Assembly: GCA_023390175.1 (NCBI GenBank)
Contig: JAEWDK010000020.1
Span: 310,001 to 374,000, forward strand
Source of the DNA: Bacillota bacterium
Lineage (GTDB): Bacteria; Bacillota; Clostridia; Oscillospirales; Acutalibacteraceae
Reading direction: 5' to 3'
DNA: 64,000 nt
Position numbers and translations under genes: made by a program. Positions 1 to 9,060 of this stretch are shown here, piece by piece. The first letter of the stretch is position 1. Each line of letters begins with the position of its first letter. The notes below the pieces were generated by a model. It ran no database searches and was not told the DNA's origin. It saw nothing but the letters and a program-made list of their open reading frames with translations.

Positions 1-141
1 CGGGGTTCTCTTCCTCTTTTTGTCTAAAGACCTATATTCTGATACAATGTGGCTCCCCGTTCTGATGGAACACTCCGAAAAGAGTTGCTTTACGGAAGCT
101 TAGCTTCGCAGGAAGATTACTGTTGTCGTACCGTTCCCGTA
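1..141. other. Non-coding stretch downstream of the GH38 gene
   Basis: This short stretch lies past the stop codon of the minus-strand mannosidase. I see no credible reading frame and no strong terminator. The only structure is a small 6-bp inverted repeat (GAAGCT/AGCTTC) near 97-109, without a T-run in the direction of the mannosidase transcript. The operon may therefore continue or end beyond the window edge. Confidence 0.4.
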
Positions 142-3099
142 CTACATCAGTTTTAATGTATGGACTTCGAAAGGCATAAATAAGAGCTTTACATGACCGT
201 TCTTAACCAAAATCGGCTGTAGCTCATCCTCTATTAAGTTCGTAAGCGAACATTTGCTAAATGTATTTAAAATTGTAATGTCAGCCTCTGTACAGTCACC
301 TTTGTTTTCGTAAAGCCGTACAATGACTGCATTGTCATCCTCACACAATTTGACAGTTTCAATGATGATATTATCATTGAAAGTCAGAACGGGTACCGGC
401 AATTCTCCCGACCCAGAACACACAACAGGCTTTTGGTTGAACTGATATGCTACCTTCTGTACATCGCTCTGATGCAGATTTCCCTCATGCGGGTAGAGTG
501 CATAGGAAAAAGTGTGTTCCCCTTTGTCGGCGTCAATACCGGGGTAATTTGGGCTGCGCAGCAGCCCCAGGCTAAGCATACCGTTTTTGGCATAATGTCC
601 ATACTTGCAGTCGTTCAATAAAGCAAGGCCGCAAATATTGTCTGAAACGTCTGCCCACTTATGGGCCGCCACTTCGATTTTGGCATAGTCAAGGCTTGTA
701 TTTTCCAGCATTGTCCGTTCAATATGGCCAAACTGAATATCGCATGACACTTTATCGCTCTTGATACCAAGCGGGAAATCCGCGCGCAGCATTTTTCCGC
801 TTTCGCGCCAGTTCACCTGGCAATCGAAGGTTACCATCGGGCTGTCGGCAAGCAATGTAATGGTCTGCTGCAGATCCGACTGGCCATAATGATACGTCTG
901 GACAATAACGGCCTTTTCCGACGTCACGTTTACCTCTTGATTTTTAAGCTCAAATCTATGACTTGGCTTATCGCGGTAGTTAATCGGGAAATCCCACGCG
1001 TCGCCGTTATCGGTGTAGACCGAAAGTACGGACGCCCCGCTTTCCGGCTTCAGCATTTCGCGCCCCGTACGTTTATCATAAAAGCGGGCTATCGTGCCGT
1101 TATCAGCAAGCTGCAGGATAATAAACGGATTTTCGAAAGTATTGTGATCTCGATTCATATGACATTCAATTGGTTTTGCCTGGCACAGCGGAGTAACCCC
1201 GAAGGGCTTCAAAGACAGGCGCTTTTCTTCACCGTCAACAGTCACCGATGTGTCATACTGCCAGCCGAGCGGATTAAACAAAGCGGGAGCGTCGTCTTGC
1301 GCCATAGACGCTAAGGCGTTATGAAGAATTTTCCGCGTCTTTTGTTCCAATATGGAATAGCAAGCCAGTGATTCATCATAAACACGCTTAATGGATGATC
1401 CGGGCAAAATGTCATGAAATTGATACAGCAAAACTTCTTGCCAAATCTCCGTTAGCTCGGTGCGCGGATAAGGGGTTCCTGCCTTTAAAAATGCTTGCGT
1501 ACAGGCAAGCTCGGACGCGTGGAGCAATTGCTCCATCACACGGTTCATTTTTTTATTTTTCGCCTGCGTGGTCAGGGTCCCTTGGTGGACTTCAACATAT
1601 AGCTCCCCTTTGTACACCGGGTAGCGTGCGCTGTCTTTGTCGAGCGCATGGAAAAAATCATCCGCTGTGGTGCGCTTCACTGGGCAGCTTCCCGCAAGGT
1701 GCTGCTGTCGGTCAAGACGCTCCGCATGTTCAAGCCCCGGGCCGCCGCCGCCGTCGCCGATTCCGTACACAATCAGCGCTTTATCGCACAGCCCCTTTTC
1801 CTGATACTGCTTGGCTGCCTTTTTCATTGATGAAGGCAATGCCGCACTGTTGTAGGTGCCTTCAGGCGGCATATGCGTAAGCACCGCGGTCCCATCAATC
1901 CCCTTCCACATAAAAGTGTGATAGGGAAATTTGTTAATTTTGCTCCAGCTAAGCTTAATGGTGCTGAAATAATCGCAGCCGGACTTTTTGATAATCTGAG
2001 GCATAACGGCGGAATAGCCGAATACATCCGGCAGCCATAGGTTATCCACATCCTTGCCGAACTCTTTACGAAAGAAACGCTTACCGTACAAAAACTGACG
2101 TGTCAGGCTTTCTCCGCAGGGAATGTTGGTGTCAGATTCGACCCACATACCTCCCTGGACTTCCCATTGGCCGCTCTTGATTTTTTCCTTTATTTTGGCG
2201 TACAAAAGCGGATAATCCTGTTTGACCCATGTGTACAGCTGCGCCTGGCTTGCGCCGAATATGTGGTTTGGGTTTTTCTCCATTAACATGAGCTGTGTTG
2301 CAAATGTGCGCGCGCCTTTTCGTCTGGTTTCCCGAATGGGCCACAGCCAAGCAAGGTCAATATGCCCGTGGCCAACCGCATAGAAGGTCAGCCCGGTGTC
2401 GCCGCACTGTTTGGACAGCAGCTCCTTCGTGATGACAAGCGCCTGCTTCGCTTCTTCCTCTGTGAAATCTTCAAGGCAGTTCACCGCCCGCTCCATGCCA
2501 TACAGAAGCGCATACTGCCACGGTGTTTCCGGTTCCACACTGTCGGCAAGATCCGAAAGTACCTGTAAATCATAATACAGGGTGCGCAAATTGTCGTTTC
2601 GCACTGCGATGTCCATCGTGATGATCTTGCCGTCGCCATGATAGTCGCCAAGCAGGTCGTTGCAGCCAGCGTCCATCCATAAATCAATTTTTTCTCCGCC
2701 TTTGGCGCAGTCGCTTACCGGCACAACGCGCTTGCCCGGCATTCCAAGCGAATAGTCATAGGTGGACGAAACATTGGTAACCCCTTTGACCGGGCAGCCG
2801 GTTTCATCAAAAACACAGCCCTCCCCGCTGATATCAATCAGCAGGCACACGGGCTTTCCGGCAGCCGCCGCAGGCACCTGGCCTGTAATATGAAACCATG
2901 CGCAGGAAAACAGGTCGCCCCAGTGCTCGCCGACCCGATACTCCCTAAAATCGCCCTGCATCCTTTCCCTATAGGGAACGGGCTCCGCGGTCACGCACGC
3001 CTCAGCATGGAGCGCTCCAATAGGGGTATAACATTTTTGTTCTAACAGGGGAATATATTTTCCGACCTGCTCGCGAATGTGCTTTACTTTATGTATCAT
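142..3099 (-). CDS. Alpha-mannosidase, glycoside hydrolase family 38
   Basis: Hydrolyses terminal alpha-linked mannose from oligosaccharides, probably in the cytoplasm because the chosen start gives no signal peptide. The N-terminal half carries the GH38 zinc/active-site signature HGHIDLAWLWPIRET and the nucleophile region LWLPDVFGYS near residue 355; the C-terminal half is the usual beta-sandwich region, and the length (985 aa) is normal. The open frame extends 29 codons further upstream, but the ATG at 3099 is preceded by GGAGG at 3110-3114 with 10-nt spacing, so that start is preferred. It is the last visible gene of a permease, permease, binding-protein operon, which implies it acts on the imported sugar. 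A paralogue of similar architecture lies at 59657-62743. Family is certain; linkage specificity is not visible. Confidence 0.93.
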   Translation of the reverse strand: MIHKVKHIREQVGKYIPLLEQKCYTPIGALHAEACVTAEPVPYRERMQGDFREYRVGEHWGDLFSCAWFHITGQVPAAAAGKPVCLLIDISGEGCVFDETGCPVKGVTNVSSTYDYSLGMPGKRVVPVSDCAKGGEKIDLWMDAGCNDLLGDYHGDGKIITMDIAVRNDNLRTLYYDLQVLSDLADSVEPETPWQYALLYGMERAVNCLEDFTEEEAKQALVITKELLSKQCGDTGLTFYAVGHGHIDLAWLWPIRETRRKGARTFATQLMLMEKNPNHIFGASQAQLYTWVKQDYPLLYAKIKEKIKSGQWEVQGGMWVESDTNIPCGESLTRQFLYGKRFFRKEFGKDVDNLWLPDVFGYSAVMPQIIKKSGCDYFSTIKLSWSKINKFPYHTFMWKGIDGTAVLTHMPPEGTYNSAALPSSMKKAAKQYQEKGLCDKALIVYGIGDGGGGPGLEHAERLDRQQHLAGSCPVKRTTADDFFHALDKDSARYPVYKGELYVEVHQGTLTTQAKNKKMNRVMEQLLHASELACTQAFLKAGTPYPRTELTEIWQEVLLYQFHDILPGSSIKRVYDESLACYSILEQKTRKILHNALASMAQDDAPALFNPLGWQYDTSVTVDGEEKRLSLKPFGVTPLCQAKPIECHMNRDHNTFENPFIILQLADNGTIARFYDKRTGREMLKPESGASVLSVYTDNGDAWDFPINYRDKPSHRFELKNQEVNVTSEKAVIVQTYHYGQSDLQQTITLLADSPMVTFDCQVNWRESGKMLRADFPLGIKSDKVSCDIQFGHIERTMLENTSLDYAKIEVAAHKWADVSDNICGLALLNDCKYGHYAKNGMLSLGLLRSPNYPGIDADKGEHTFSYALYPHEGNLHQSDVQKVAYQFNQKPVVCSGSGELPVPVLTFNDNIIIETVKLCEDDNAVIVRLYENKGDCTEADITILNTFSKCSLTNLIEDELQPILVKNGHVKLLFMPFEVHTLKLM

Positions 3100-3255
3100 A
3101 CTATACCATCCTCCATGTCGGCTGCATGGAATTGCCAAGCCGATGTTACTGAATAGAAATATTTGGAGCGGCAAGAGAGCCATCAAAAGATTTTTCTCCC
3201 GCCGCCCCGTAAAAATAATTATTATTGTGAAGCGTGGTTCAGATACTGAAAGAAT

Positions 3256-4797
3256 TTATTTTGAAGAGCTCTTTTTTGCAGCCCAGTCATCCAACTGGCG
3301 CTGTGCCTCATCCAAAATCTTCTGAAGACCCAAATCGTTCATTTTCTTGACCGCTGCATTATAAGATTGATCCGATGCATCAATGCCTTGAGAAATCGGG
3401 GTCCACAGTTCTTTATAAGCTGTTTGGACCTGTGTCCACTCAGTTTTTACCGGGGTGGAATCAAAGGTAAAATACGTGAGGTCGGGCGTTGTGAACGTGG
3501 ACTTTGCGACCTTGTTGTAAATATTCAGGAAGCTGGGTTCCGCATTTTCCAGGAGGCGATCATACTGCATTGATTTGCACCACCACGGCGAAGGATTGTA
3601 TTTGCGGTTTGCAGCATCCACGCTGGCAGGCAACTTGTAAGTAGTGTCCGAAACGGGCTCCCAATCCGTTCCTTTAATGCCGAGCATGTAAAGGTCATAG
3701 TTGTCTTTGCTCGCACGCAGCCAGTTAAGGAACTCAACGGCTTTTTCCGGGTTTTTGCTGGTGGAGGAAATTGACGCGAAGTTGTTTACCTTGCTGAGGC
3801 GGGTAAGCGGCTTGGAAAAATCGGTGAACGAAAAGGATTCAATTTCCGCGCCTTTGATATTTTGGCGCAGCGTCGGTGCCAAAGAGGCAGCCGTATACAT
3901 ATCCGTCGTGTAAGCAGCCGCTTTACCGGAAACAAAAAGCGTGTTGGGGTCCGTAATCGTTAAAATGTCTTTCGGAACCCAGCCGTTTGCATACGCTTTG
4001 CGGAACCATTCGACTTGTTTTTTTGTAGAATCCATTGTGAATGCATTTTCTACTTTGTAGGGCTTCACAGATGGATCGATCTTGCCAAAAGTCGCCATGT
4101 CCGCCCCAATTCCCATTGTTACGGGGCCGAAGGCCTGGTCGAAATCAGCGCCGCCGGCAGCACCGCGGCCCACAAACCCTGACATAGAGCTCTCATTTTT
4201 CTTAATGGCAGCCAAATATTTTTCGAAATCTGCGAGTGTTTTAATTTCGCCGATGCCATATTTCTCGCGCAGATCCTTGCGGATCAGCGTGCATGTCGCG
4301 CCGACAAACGGATAGTTGGACGGAACGCCATAAATCTTGTTGTTGACCGTAACGTCACCAAACAGATCCGTCGGGGTCATTTTTTTCAAATCCGCGCCGT
4401 ACTTGTTGATGAGATCATCCAACGGGATGCACTGCTTGCGGGAAACATCGCCGGGAAGGTCGCCCTGGAAGTTCAGATAAATGTCAAAGCTGTCTCCGGC
4501 GGCGGCCATGCGGTTGACCTGATCCTTGTAATCGGCCCAGGCATAAGAACGGACTTCAATCTGAACGTTCAGCGTGCTGGCGGTCCGCTTGGCAATTTCA
4601 TCCCAAACCGCCTGCGCGCCGGGCTGCTCCGGCTGATCGGCGCCGGTTAGGATCAGCAATTTTGTGGGACTTGCACTGGCAGAAGATTTACTGTTTGTTT
4701 GCGCCGCGCTGGAAGATGTGTTTCCACTGCAGCCGGACATCAGTCCCACTACTAAGGACAGAGCGAGAATAGCGCTGACAATTTTTACCTTTTTCAT
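3256..4797 (-). CDS. Extracellular solute-binding lipoprotein of a carbohydrate ABC transporter
   Basis: Captures a sugar or oligosaccharide outside the membrane and delivers it to the two permeases encoded just upstream. The N-terminus is a lipoprotein signal (charged MKK, hydrophobic stretch, lipobox LMSGC with the lipidated Cys at about residue 23) followed by a Ser/Ala-rich linker. The remainder has the family 1 (LplA/UgpB-like) binding-protein pattern, and 513 aa fits. It sits 189 bp after the second permease and 156 bp before the start of the GH38 gene. The pairing with an alpha-mannosidase suggests a mannose-containing glycan as ligand; this is inference. No ATPase gene is nearby, as is usual for clostridial systems that share an MsmX-type ATPase. 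Confidence 0.9.
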   Translation of the reverse strand: MKKVKIVSAILALSLVVGLMSGCSGNTSSSAAQTNSKSSASASPTKLLILTGADQPEQPGAQAVWDEIAKRTASTLNVQIEVRSYAWADYKDQVNRMAAAGDSFDIYLNFQGDLPGDVSRKQCIPLDDLINKYGADLKKMTPTDLFGDVTVNNKIYGVPSNYPFVGATCTLIRKDLREKYGIGEIKTLADFEKYLAAIKKNESSMSGFVGRGAAGGADFDQAFGPVTMGIGADMATFGKIDPSVKPYKVENAFTMDSTKKQVEWFRKAYANGWVPKDILTITDPNTLFVSGKAAAYTTDMYTAASLAPTLRQNIKGAEIESFSFTDFSKPLTRLSKVNNFASISSTSKNPEKAVEFLNWLRASKDNYDLYMLGIKGTDWEPVSDTTYKLPASVDAANRKYNPSPWWCKSMQYDRLLENAEPSFLNIYNKVAKSTFTTPDLTYFTFDSTPVKTEWTQVQTAYKELWTPISQGIDASDQSYNAAVKKMNDLGLQKILDEAQRQLDDWAAKKSSSK

Positions 4798-4986
4798 ACT
4801 TTTCCTCCGTTTTCATTTTATTGGTTATTGGGCCTTGTTTGCAAATGAAAGACCGACGGATTTCGAGATAAAACTGTGGCCGGCAAGAAGAAAGTTCGGA
4901 AATACTTTCTGTATTCCGCGTATTTTTGGCGCCGGCAAATACAATTTCAGCCGAACAGACATTGCCTTGGATTGAACAAACAAGGT

Positions 4987-5859
4987 TTACCCTTTGACAG
5001 ACCCGATTGTGATTCCCTTGACAAAATATTTTTGTACAAACGGATATAAAAGCACAATTGGACCGATTGTCACTACAACAGTTGCCATTTTCAAAGACTC
5101 CTGCGGCATCGTCCCTGTGGTCATGCCGGTTGTTGACACATAACTGACCCGCGCCATAATCTGACGCAATAAAAACTGCAGCGGATACAATTTTTCATCA
5201 TTAATAATCAGAAGCGGCAGGAACCATTCGTTCCAGTATTGCAGGGCTACAAACAGCCCCACTGTAGCAATTACCGGAGTGGAGATCGGCATTATCACGC
5301 TGCGGTAAATACGGAATTCGCTGGCGCCGTCAATGCGCGCCGATTCTTTAATGGATTCCGACAGACCCATAAAATAATTTTTCATCAAAAAAACATTCAT
5401 TGGCGCCATCAGCATGGGCACAATAAGCCCCAAAAGCGTATTTTGCAGGTGCAGGCTTACCAGCACCATATAAAACGCAACCATACCGCCGTTGAAAACG
5501 ATAGGGATATAAGCGATCATGGAAAGAACGCCGCGATATCGAAGCTGGCGCTGCGCGCAAACATAAGCAAAGAGCGAGGTAACAAGCACCCCTAATACTG
5601 TTCCTACCACAGTAATCGTCACGGTGACCAGATAGCCGTTATAAATGGAAGAGCTTGGACTTAACACATAGCTGTACGCGTTCAAGGAGAATTCCTTGGG
5701 CCAAAGGGTGTACCCGTTCATCAAAATAGATTTTTCCGACGCGAACGAGGTGATGATAACCATGTAGAACGGAACCAAGGCAACCAACGCGATTAAGCCT
5801 AAGAAAACCGTATTGATATAATCAAATGCTGTCAAATTGTGTTTTTTCTTTTTTTTCAT
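4987..5859 (-). CDS. Carbohydrate ABC transporter permease, LplC/YtcP type
   Basis: Second membrane subunit of the sugar importer. It starts with a Lys-rich cytoplasmic tail (MKKKKKHN), then about six hydrophobic segments, the first near residues 17-35. The EAA-like loop of binding-protein-dependent permeases is visible around ESARIDGASEFRIYRSVIMP, where the ATPase docks. It ends in VKGITIGSVKG, a C-terminus typical of this subfamily (compare ITxGAVKG in the other permease pair of this window). The gene begins 21 nt after the stop of the partner permease, so the two are co-transcribed and probably translationally linked. Confidence 0.92.
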   Translation of the reverse strand: MKKKKKHNLTAFDYINTVFLGLIALVALVPFYMVIITSFASEKSILMNGYTLWPKEFSLNAYSYVLSPSSSIYNGYLVTVTITVVGTVLGVLVTSLFAYVCAQRQLRYRGVLSMIAYIPIVFNGGMVAFYMVLVSLHLQNTLLGLIVPMLMAPMNVFLMKNYFMGLSESIKESARIDGASEFRIYRSVIMPISTPVIATVGLFVALQYWNEWFLPLLIINDEKLYPLQFLLRQIMARVSYVSTTGMTTGTMPQESLKMATVVVTIGPIVLLYPFVQKYFVKGITIGSVKG

Positions 5860-5880
5860 TTTTGCGGTGCCTTCTTCCCA

Positions 5881-6843
5881 CTAAAATAAAGCCGTGTCTT
5901 TGTCATACCGGCGGGCCAGTTTGTTCGCGATAATTACAACGATAAATCCTAAAACCGATTGGTAAATTGTTACGGCGGTAGCCATACCGTAGCTTCCGTT
6001 TGAGCGCATTGCGCGGAAAACATATGTATCGATGACATCTGTCGTCTTGTACAACAGGCCATTGTCACCCACTAATGCATAAATCATGCCGAAATTTCCA
6101 TAGAAAATTCTTCCGACAGAAATCAGGGTCAAAATGATAATAGTGGGTACCAGCAGGGGAATCGTAATGGATTTAATCTGCTGAAACCGACTCGCTCCGT
6201 CGATCTTGGCGGCTTCATACAGTTCCGAGTCGATTCCGGTAATGGCGGACAAATAAATAATCATACTGTAGCCCAAGCTTTGCCAGGTGTTGACAATTAC
6301 AAGGATGGGAACCCAAAGGTTTGCATCGCTGTACCAGCCGACCGGTTGAAGCCCAAACAATTTCAAAGCGCTGTTTACGGTGCCGTAGGATTCGCCGAGA
6401 AGGTTATATAAAAACGCACCAATGACAATCCATGATAAAAAGTACGGCAGAAACAGTGCGGACTGATACGCCTTTTTGGCAAATTTGCTGCGCAGCTGGT
6501 CAAGCAGGATTGCCAGAGTAACCGCAAGAACCGTGCCGACTAAAATATTCCAAAAATTAATCCATAGCGTATTAAAGGTAATCCTGGGAAAATATTGGGA
6601 CTTAAAAAAGAACTCGAAATTTTTAATTCCGTTCCAGGGACTATTCCAAATGCCGTCCATCACATTGAAGTCTTTGAATGCAATTTGCAGCCAGATTAGC
6701 GGGTAATAACTGAAAATTGCAAAAAAGGTAAGGCCTGGAAGTGCCATGATATAGACTTTCCAATGGGCACGGATTTCGCAAAAGAAATTTTTAAATGGAT
6801 TTGCTTCATGCTTTTTCTTTGCTATAGCTTCGCCTTGCTTCAC
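5881..6843 (-). CDS. Carbohydrate ABC transporter permease, LplB type
   Basis: First membrane subunit of the importer and first gene of the minus-strand operon. The protein has a cytoplasmic N-terminus, a first membrane segment near residues 31-50 (YIMALPGLTFFAIFSYYPLI), further membrane segments and the EAA loop near ELYEAAKIDGASRFQQIKSI. Length (320 aa) is normal for LplB-like proteins. A good sigma-A promoter lies 64-92 bp upstream. It is divergent from the regulator at 7127, an arrangement that usually means the regulator controls this operon. Confidence 0.92.
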   Translation of the reverse strand: MKQGEAIAKKKHEANPFKNFFCEIRAHWKVYIMALPGLTFFAIFSYYPLIWLQIAFKDFNVMDGIWNSPWNGIKNFEFFFKSQYFPRITFNTLWINFWNILVGTVLAVTLAILLDQLRSKFAKKAYQSALFLPYFLSWIVIGAFLYNLLGESYGTVNSALKLFGLQPVGWYSDANLWVPILVIVNTWQSLGYSMIIYLSAITGIDSELYEAAKIDGASRFQQIKSITIPLLVPTIIILTLISVGRIFYGNFGMIYALVGDNGLLYKTTDVIDTYVFRAMRSNGSYGMATAVTIYQSVLGFIVVIIANKLARRYDKDTALF

Positions 6844-6906
6844 ATATACCGCTCCTCGTATAATAAGTTTTGCAGCCTTTTGAAAATTGACTTTTGCTGT
6901 GGTGTT

Positions 6907-6935
6907 ATCATATCACCTCTTAAAAGTCATGTCAA
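6907..6935 (-). promoter_or_regulatory. Sigma-A promoter of the transporter/mannosidase operon
   Basis: On the minus strand, -35 TTGACA (6935-6930) and -10 TATGAT (6912-6907) are separated by exactly 17 nt. The -35 box lies inside the 11-nt motif shared with the regulator promoter, so a repressor bound there would block polymerase. Transcription would begin near 6900 and run into the LplB-type permease gene. Confidence 0.75.
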
Positions 6936-6936
6936 T
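6926..6936. promoter_or_regulatory. Candidate operator, copy 1 (over the -35 box)
   Basis: GTCATGTCAAT occurs here and again at 7095-7105, once in each half of the divergent intergenic region. This copy covers the -35 of the transporter promoter. The match is exact over 11 nt in a region with little other similarity, which makes a common binding site likely; the binding protein is inferred to be the adjacent GntR/LacI hybrid. Confidence 0.55.
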
Positions 6937-7064
6937 ATATTATTATGTATATCATGATTAAATCGTATATTTACACAACTTGATATCTGGTTAATTTGTG
7001 TATATTTCATATTTTATTATTCCAATTATAGGAATAATAAGTTTTGCAATTTCACTTGTTTCTG

Positions 7065-7093
7065 TTGACTTTGAATCTACAACTTGTTATAAT
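7065..7093 (+). promoter_or_regulatory. Sigma-A promoter of the GntR/LacI-type regulator
   Basis: -35 TTGACT (7065-7070), 17-nt spacer, -10 TATAAT (7088-7093). The start point should fall near 7100, inside the second copy of the shared motif, consistent with autorepression. Confidence 0.78.
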
Positions 7094-7106
7094 TGTCATG
7101 TCAATT
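7091..7106. promoter_or_regulatory. Candidate operator, copy 2 (near-palindrome at the regulator start point)
   Basis: AATTGTCATGTCAATT is an inverted repeat with 7 of 8 positions paired. It overlaps the -10 box and start point of the regulator gene and contains the 11-nt motif seen at 6926-6936. GntR-family proteins usually bind such short palindromes as dimers. Confidence 0.55.
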
Positions 7107-7126
7107 TTAATCAAAGGGGTGCTACT

Positions 7127-8254
7127 ATGGGAAAATCCGGGGAACCGCTTTATGAAAAGGTAAAAAATACGATAATAGAACGTATTAACATGGGCAATTA
7201 TACCGTTGGGCAGCAGCTTCCAAGCGAAGCCGAGCTGGTGGAAGAATTTTCTGTCAGCCGCATTACCGTGACGAAGGCGCTTTCTATTCTGGTCAGCGAA
7301 GGGTACATTTACCGCATGCAGGGCAAGGGGAGTTTTGTTGCGCAGCCGACAAACCGCGTACAGCACCTGGTGCCTGCTGCGCACAATATAAAGGCTTCGA
7401 CTGACACAACCAGAAAAATCGGCGTGCTTTTCCCGCCTGTCACTGATTTTCACAGTCAGCAGTTTTTATACGGGATTACCGAAAACCTGCGATTTCCCGA
7501 TTACGCGGTAACTGTTGCCGTTAGTTCGGATGCCGAACAGGAAGGTTTTGCGCTGGAAGAATGTTTGAACAATGGTTATGATGCCCTGATCATCTTTCCT
7601 GTAGATACAGAAATATACAATGAAGATATATTGGCTTTACATATCAACAAATACCCTTTTGTATTAATTGACCGCTATTTCCCAGGTATCAGTACAAGCT
7701 ATGTAATTTCCGATAATACTCAGGGTATGCCACTTGCCATACAGCACTTATTATCTCTTCATCACGAAAAAATTGCTTTCTGCACGCATTCAAGCGCAGA
7801 AGAGCAGAACACAAAAGCACGATTAAATGCTTTCAATTCCACGTTATCTGCAAAAAAGATTCCATTTCTTTCTTATCAAGACATGACCAATCTGCAGGAA
7901 GACACTAAAAAGCTACAAGAGTTGGAGGAATTGATTGTAACTCGTCAATTGACCGCATTAATCACAGGCAGTTCCCGCACCTGTGATGCGATATGCACAC
8001 TTTGCCAAAAGCACTCTGTCAGAATTCCAGAAGACTTATCCGTTATCAGTTATGACAGGCCATACATCGCACAAAATACTGCCGTTCCTCTTTTCACCTG
8101 TATTGAGCAGCCTTCATATAAAATGGGAAAACATGCTGCAGATATCGTCAAAAAAATGACGTCAAGTTCCGAAGGCGTATCCTACCCGTATCAGGTAAAG
8201 CTGCCACAGTCACTAGTGGTTGGAAAATCCACGGCTGAAGTTAGGCATGAATGA
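7127..8254 (+). CDS. GntR-type regulator with LacI-like sugar-binding domain (AraR-like)
   Basis: Probable repressor of the divergent transporter/mannosidase operon. From the ATG at 7127 the protein has a GntR winged helix at about residues 7-75 (PLYEKVKNTIIERI, QLPSEAELVEEFSVSRITV) and a periplasmic-binding-like effector domain from about residue 90 (KIGVLFPP) to the end. This is the AraR/ExuR-like domain pair. The frame is open for 43 more codons upstream, but AAAGGGG at 7113-7119 sits 7 nt before the 7127 ATG and the promoter lies inside the longer frame, so the short start is chosen. The effector is presumably the transported sugar or a breakdown product. Confidence 0.88.
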   Translation: MGKSGEPLYEKVKNTIIERINMGNYTVGQQLPSEAELVEEFSVSRITVTKALSILVSEGYIYRMQGKGSFVAQPTNRVQHLVPAAHNIKASTDTTRKIGVLFPPVTDFHSQQFLYGITENLRFPDYAVTVAVSSDAEQEGFALEECLNNGYDALIIFPVDTEIYNEDILALHINKYPFVLIDRYFPGISTSYVISDNTQGMPLAIQHLLSLHHEKIAFCTHSSAEEQNTKARLNAFNSTLSAKKIPFLSYQDMTNLQEDTKKLQELEELIVTRQLTALITGSSRTCDAICTLCQKHSVRIPEDLSVISYDRPYIAQNTAVPLFTCIEQPSYKMGKHAADIVKKMTSSSEGVSYPYQVKLPQSLVVGKSTAEVRHE

Positions 8255-8308
8255 ATTCCGATTAAAGCAAGTCTTACAGACACTTTGTTTTTATATTCTA
8301 AAGCTTTA

Positions 8309-8560
8309 AAGGCAGCTCCGTGCTATCTTTTAAGAGGGAAAATTAAATTATTGCCATTATGCATAACCACATTATCTACACAAAAATCAACGTATTTTCA
8401 TTAAGCTCAGTCGAAACTCTCGCATTCTGGGTAGATCTTTCAATAGAGCGGTGTATGTTTTCACACGTCATAGTACGGTTAGTTTTCTCCGTCTTAATTT
8501 CATCATACAACTTTTCAGTCTCAACATCCCGTTCAGTAGTGTCGCTCAAAGTTTCGAGAA
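8309..8560 (-). pseudogene. Degenerate second copy of a serine recombinase C-terminus
   Basis: Read on the minus strand, this stretch gives fragments such as TCENIHRSIE and STELNEN that line up with TCENIHRFIE and PEFNEN of the better preserved recombinase tail at 8667-9060. It contains an in-frame stop after TLIFV and appears to lack about 45 codons between the DTTE segment and the KLYDEI segment. The match was found by reading both stretches side by side; exact ends are approximate. It is a decayed paralogous copy, not a functional gene. Confidence 0.72.
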
Positions 8561-8610
8561 CGTCATCATAAACGATAATTTAGATGATTGAATTTCCCTT
8601 ATAAACAAAA

Positions 8611-8652
8611 AAATCCCACAAGATCGGCATTACTGCTGACCTTGCGGGATTT
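8611..8652 (-). terminator. Rho-independent terminator after the recombinase remnant
   Basis: A 15-nt stem (8611-8625 against 8638-8652, with G-T wobble and one mismatch) is followed on the minus strand by a run of T (plus-strand A-run at 8606-8613). It lies just past the stop codon of the recombinase tail and is probably its original terminator. Confidence 0.75.
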
Positions 8653-8666
8653 CTGTTTTCAGGATA

Positions 8667-9060
8667 TTAAATTGCCCACGGTAGTTCCGTGCCGTCTTTG
8701 AAATAAAAGACCAACTCACTTTTGTTGTGTACAACCACCTTATCCACCGATGCAAACCACACATTCTCATTGAATTCAGGCAATACTTTCTCGTTCTGCG
8801 TAAGCGTTTCAATGAAGCGGTGAATATTTTCACACGTTGTAATACGGTTACTTTTCTCCGCTTCAATCTCATCAAGTTTCGCTTTGAGGGTTTCATATTT
8901 TTCCGCTTGATTCTCGTACTGCTGCTGATATGAGTCTTGGTCAATTGCTCTACGCGCATTTTCTTCAACGTATCGGCGGATATCCTCAGCAATAACCGCA
9001 ATCTCGCCGCGCAGTTTTTCTGCCTGAGTGTCCAGCTCTGTAGTATCGCCCGAGGCTGAA
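8667..9060 (-). pseudogene. C-terminal remnant of a large serine recombinase, cut off by an IS3 element
   Basis: Minus-strand codons from 9059 to the stop at 8667-8669 encode about 130 residues with the signatures of the tail of large (TnpX/phage-type) serine recombinases: a coiled-coil segment (DTQAEKLRGEIAVIAED, AEKYETLKAKLDEIEAEK) and the closing strand-rich part (FNENVWFASVDKVVV, LVFYFKDGTELPWAI). The catalytic N-terminus is absent: coding sequence stops exactly where the insertion-sequence end begins at 9061. Any protein made would have no recombinase activity. A longer frame in another register at 8630-9082 is a shadow without family resemblance. Confidence 0.85.

Noticed and set aside
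6998..7126. Upstream extension of the GntR/LacI hybrid gene
   Set aside because: The extension contains the promoter and has no ribosome site; the start at 7127 has AAAGGGG in the right place.
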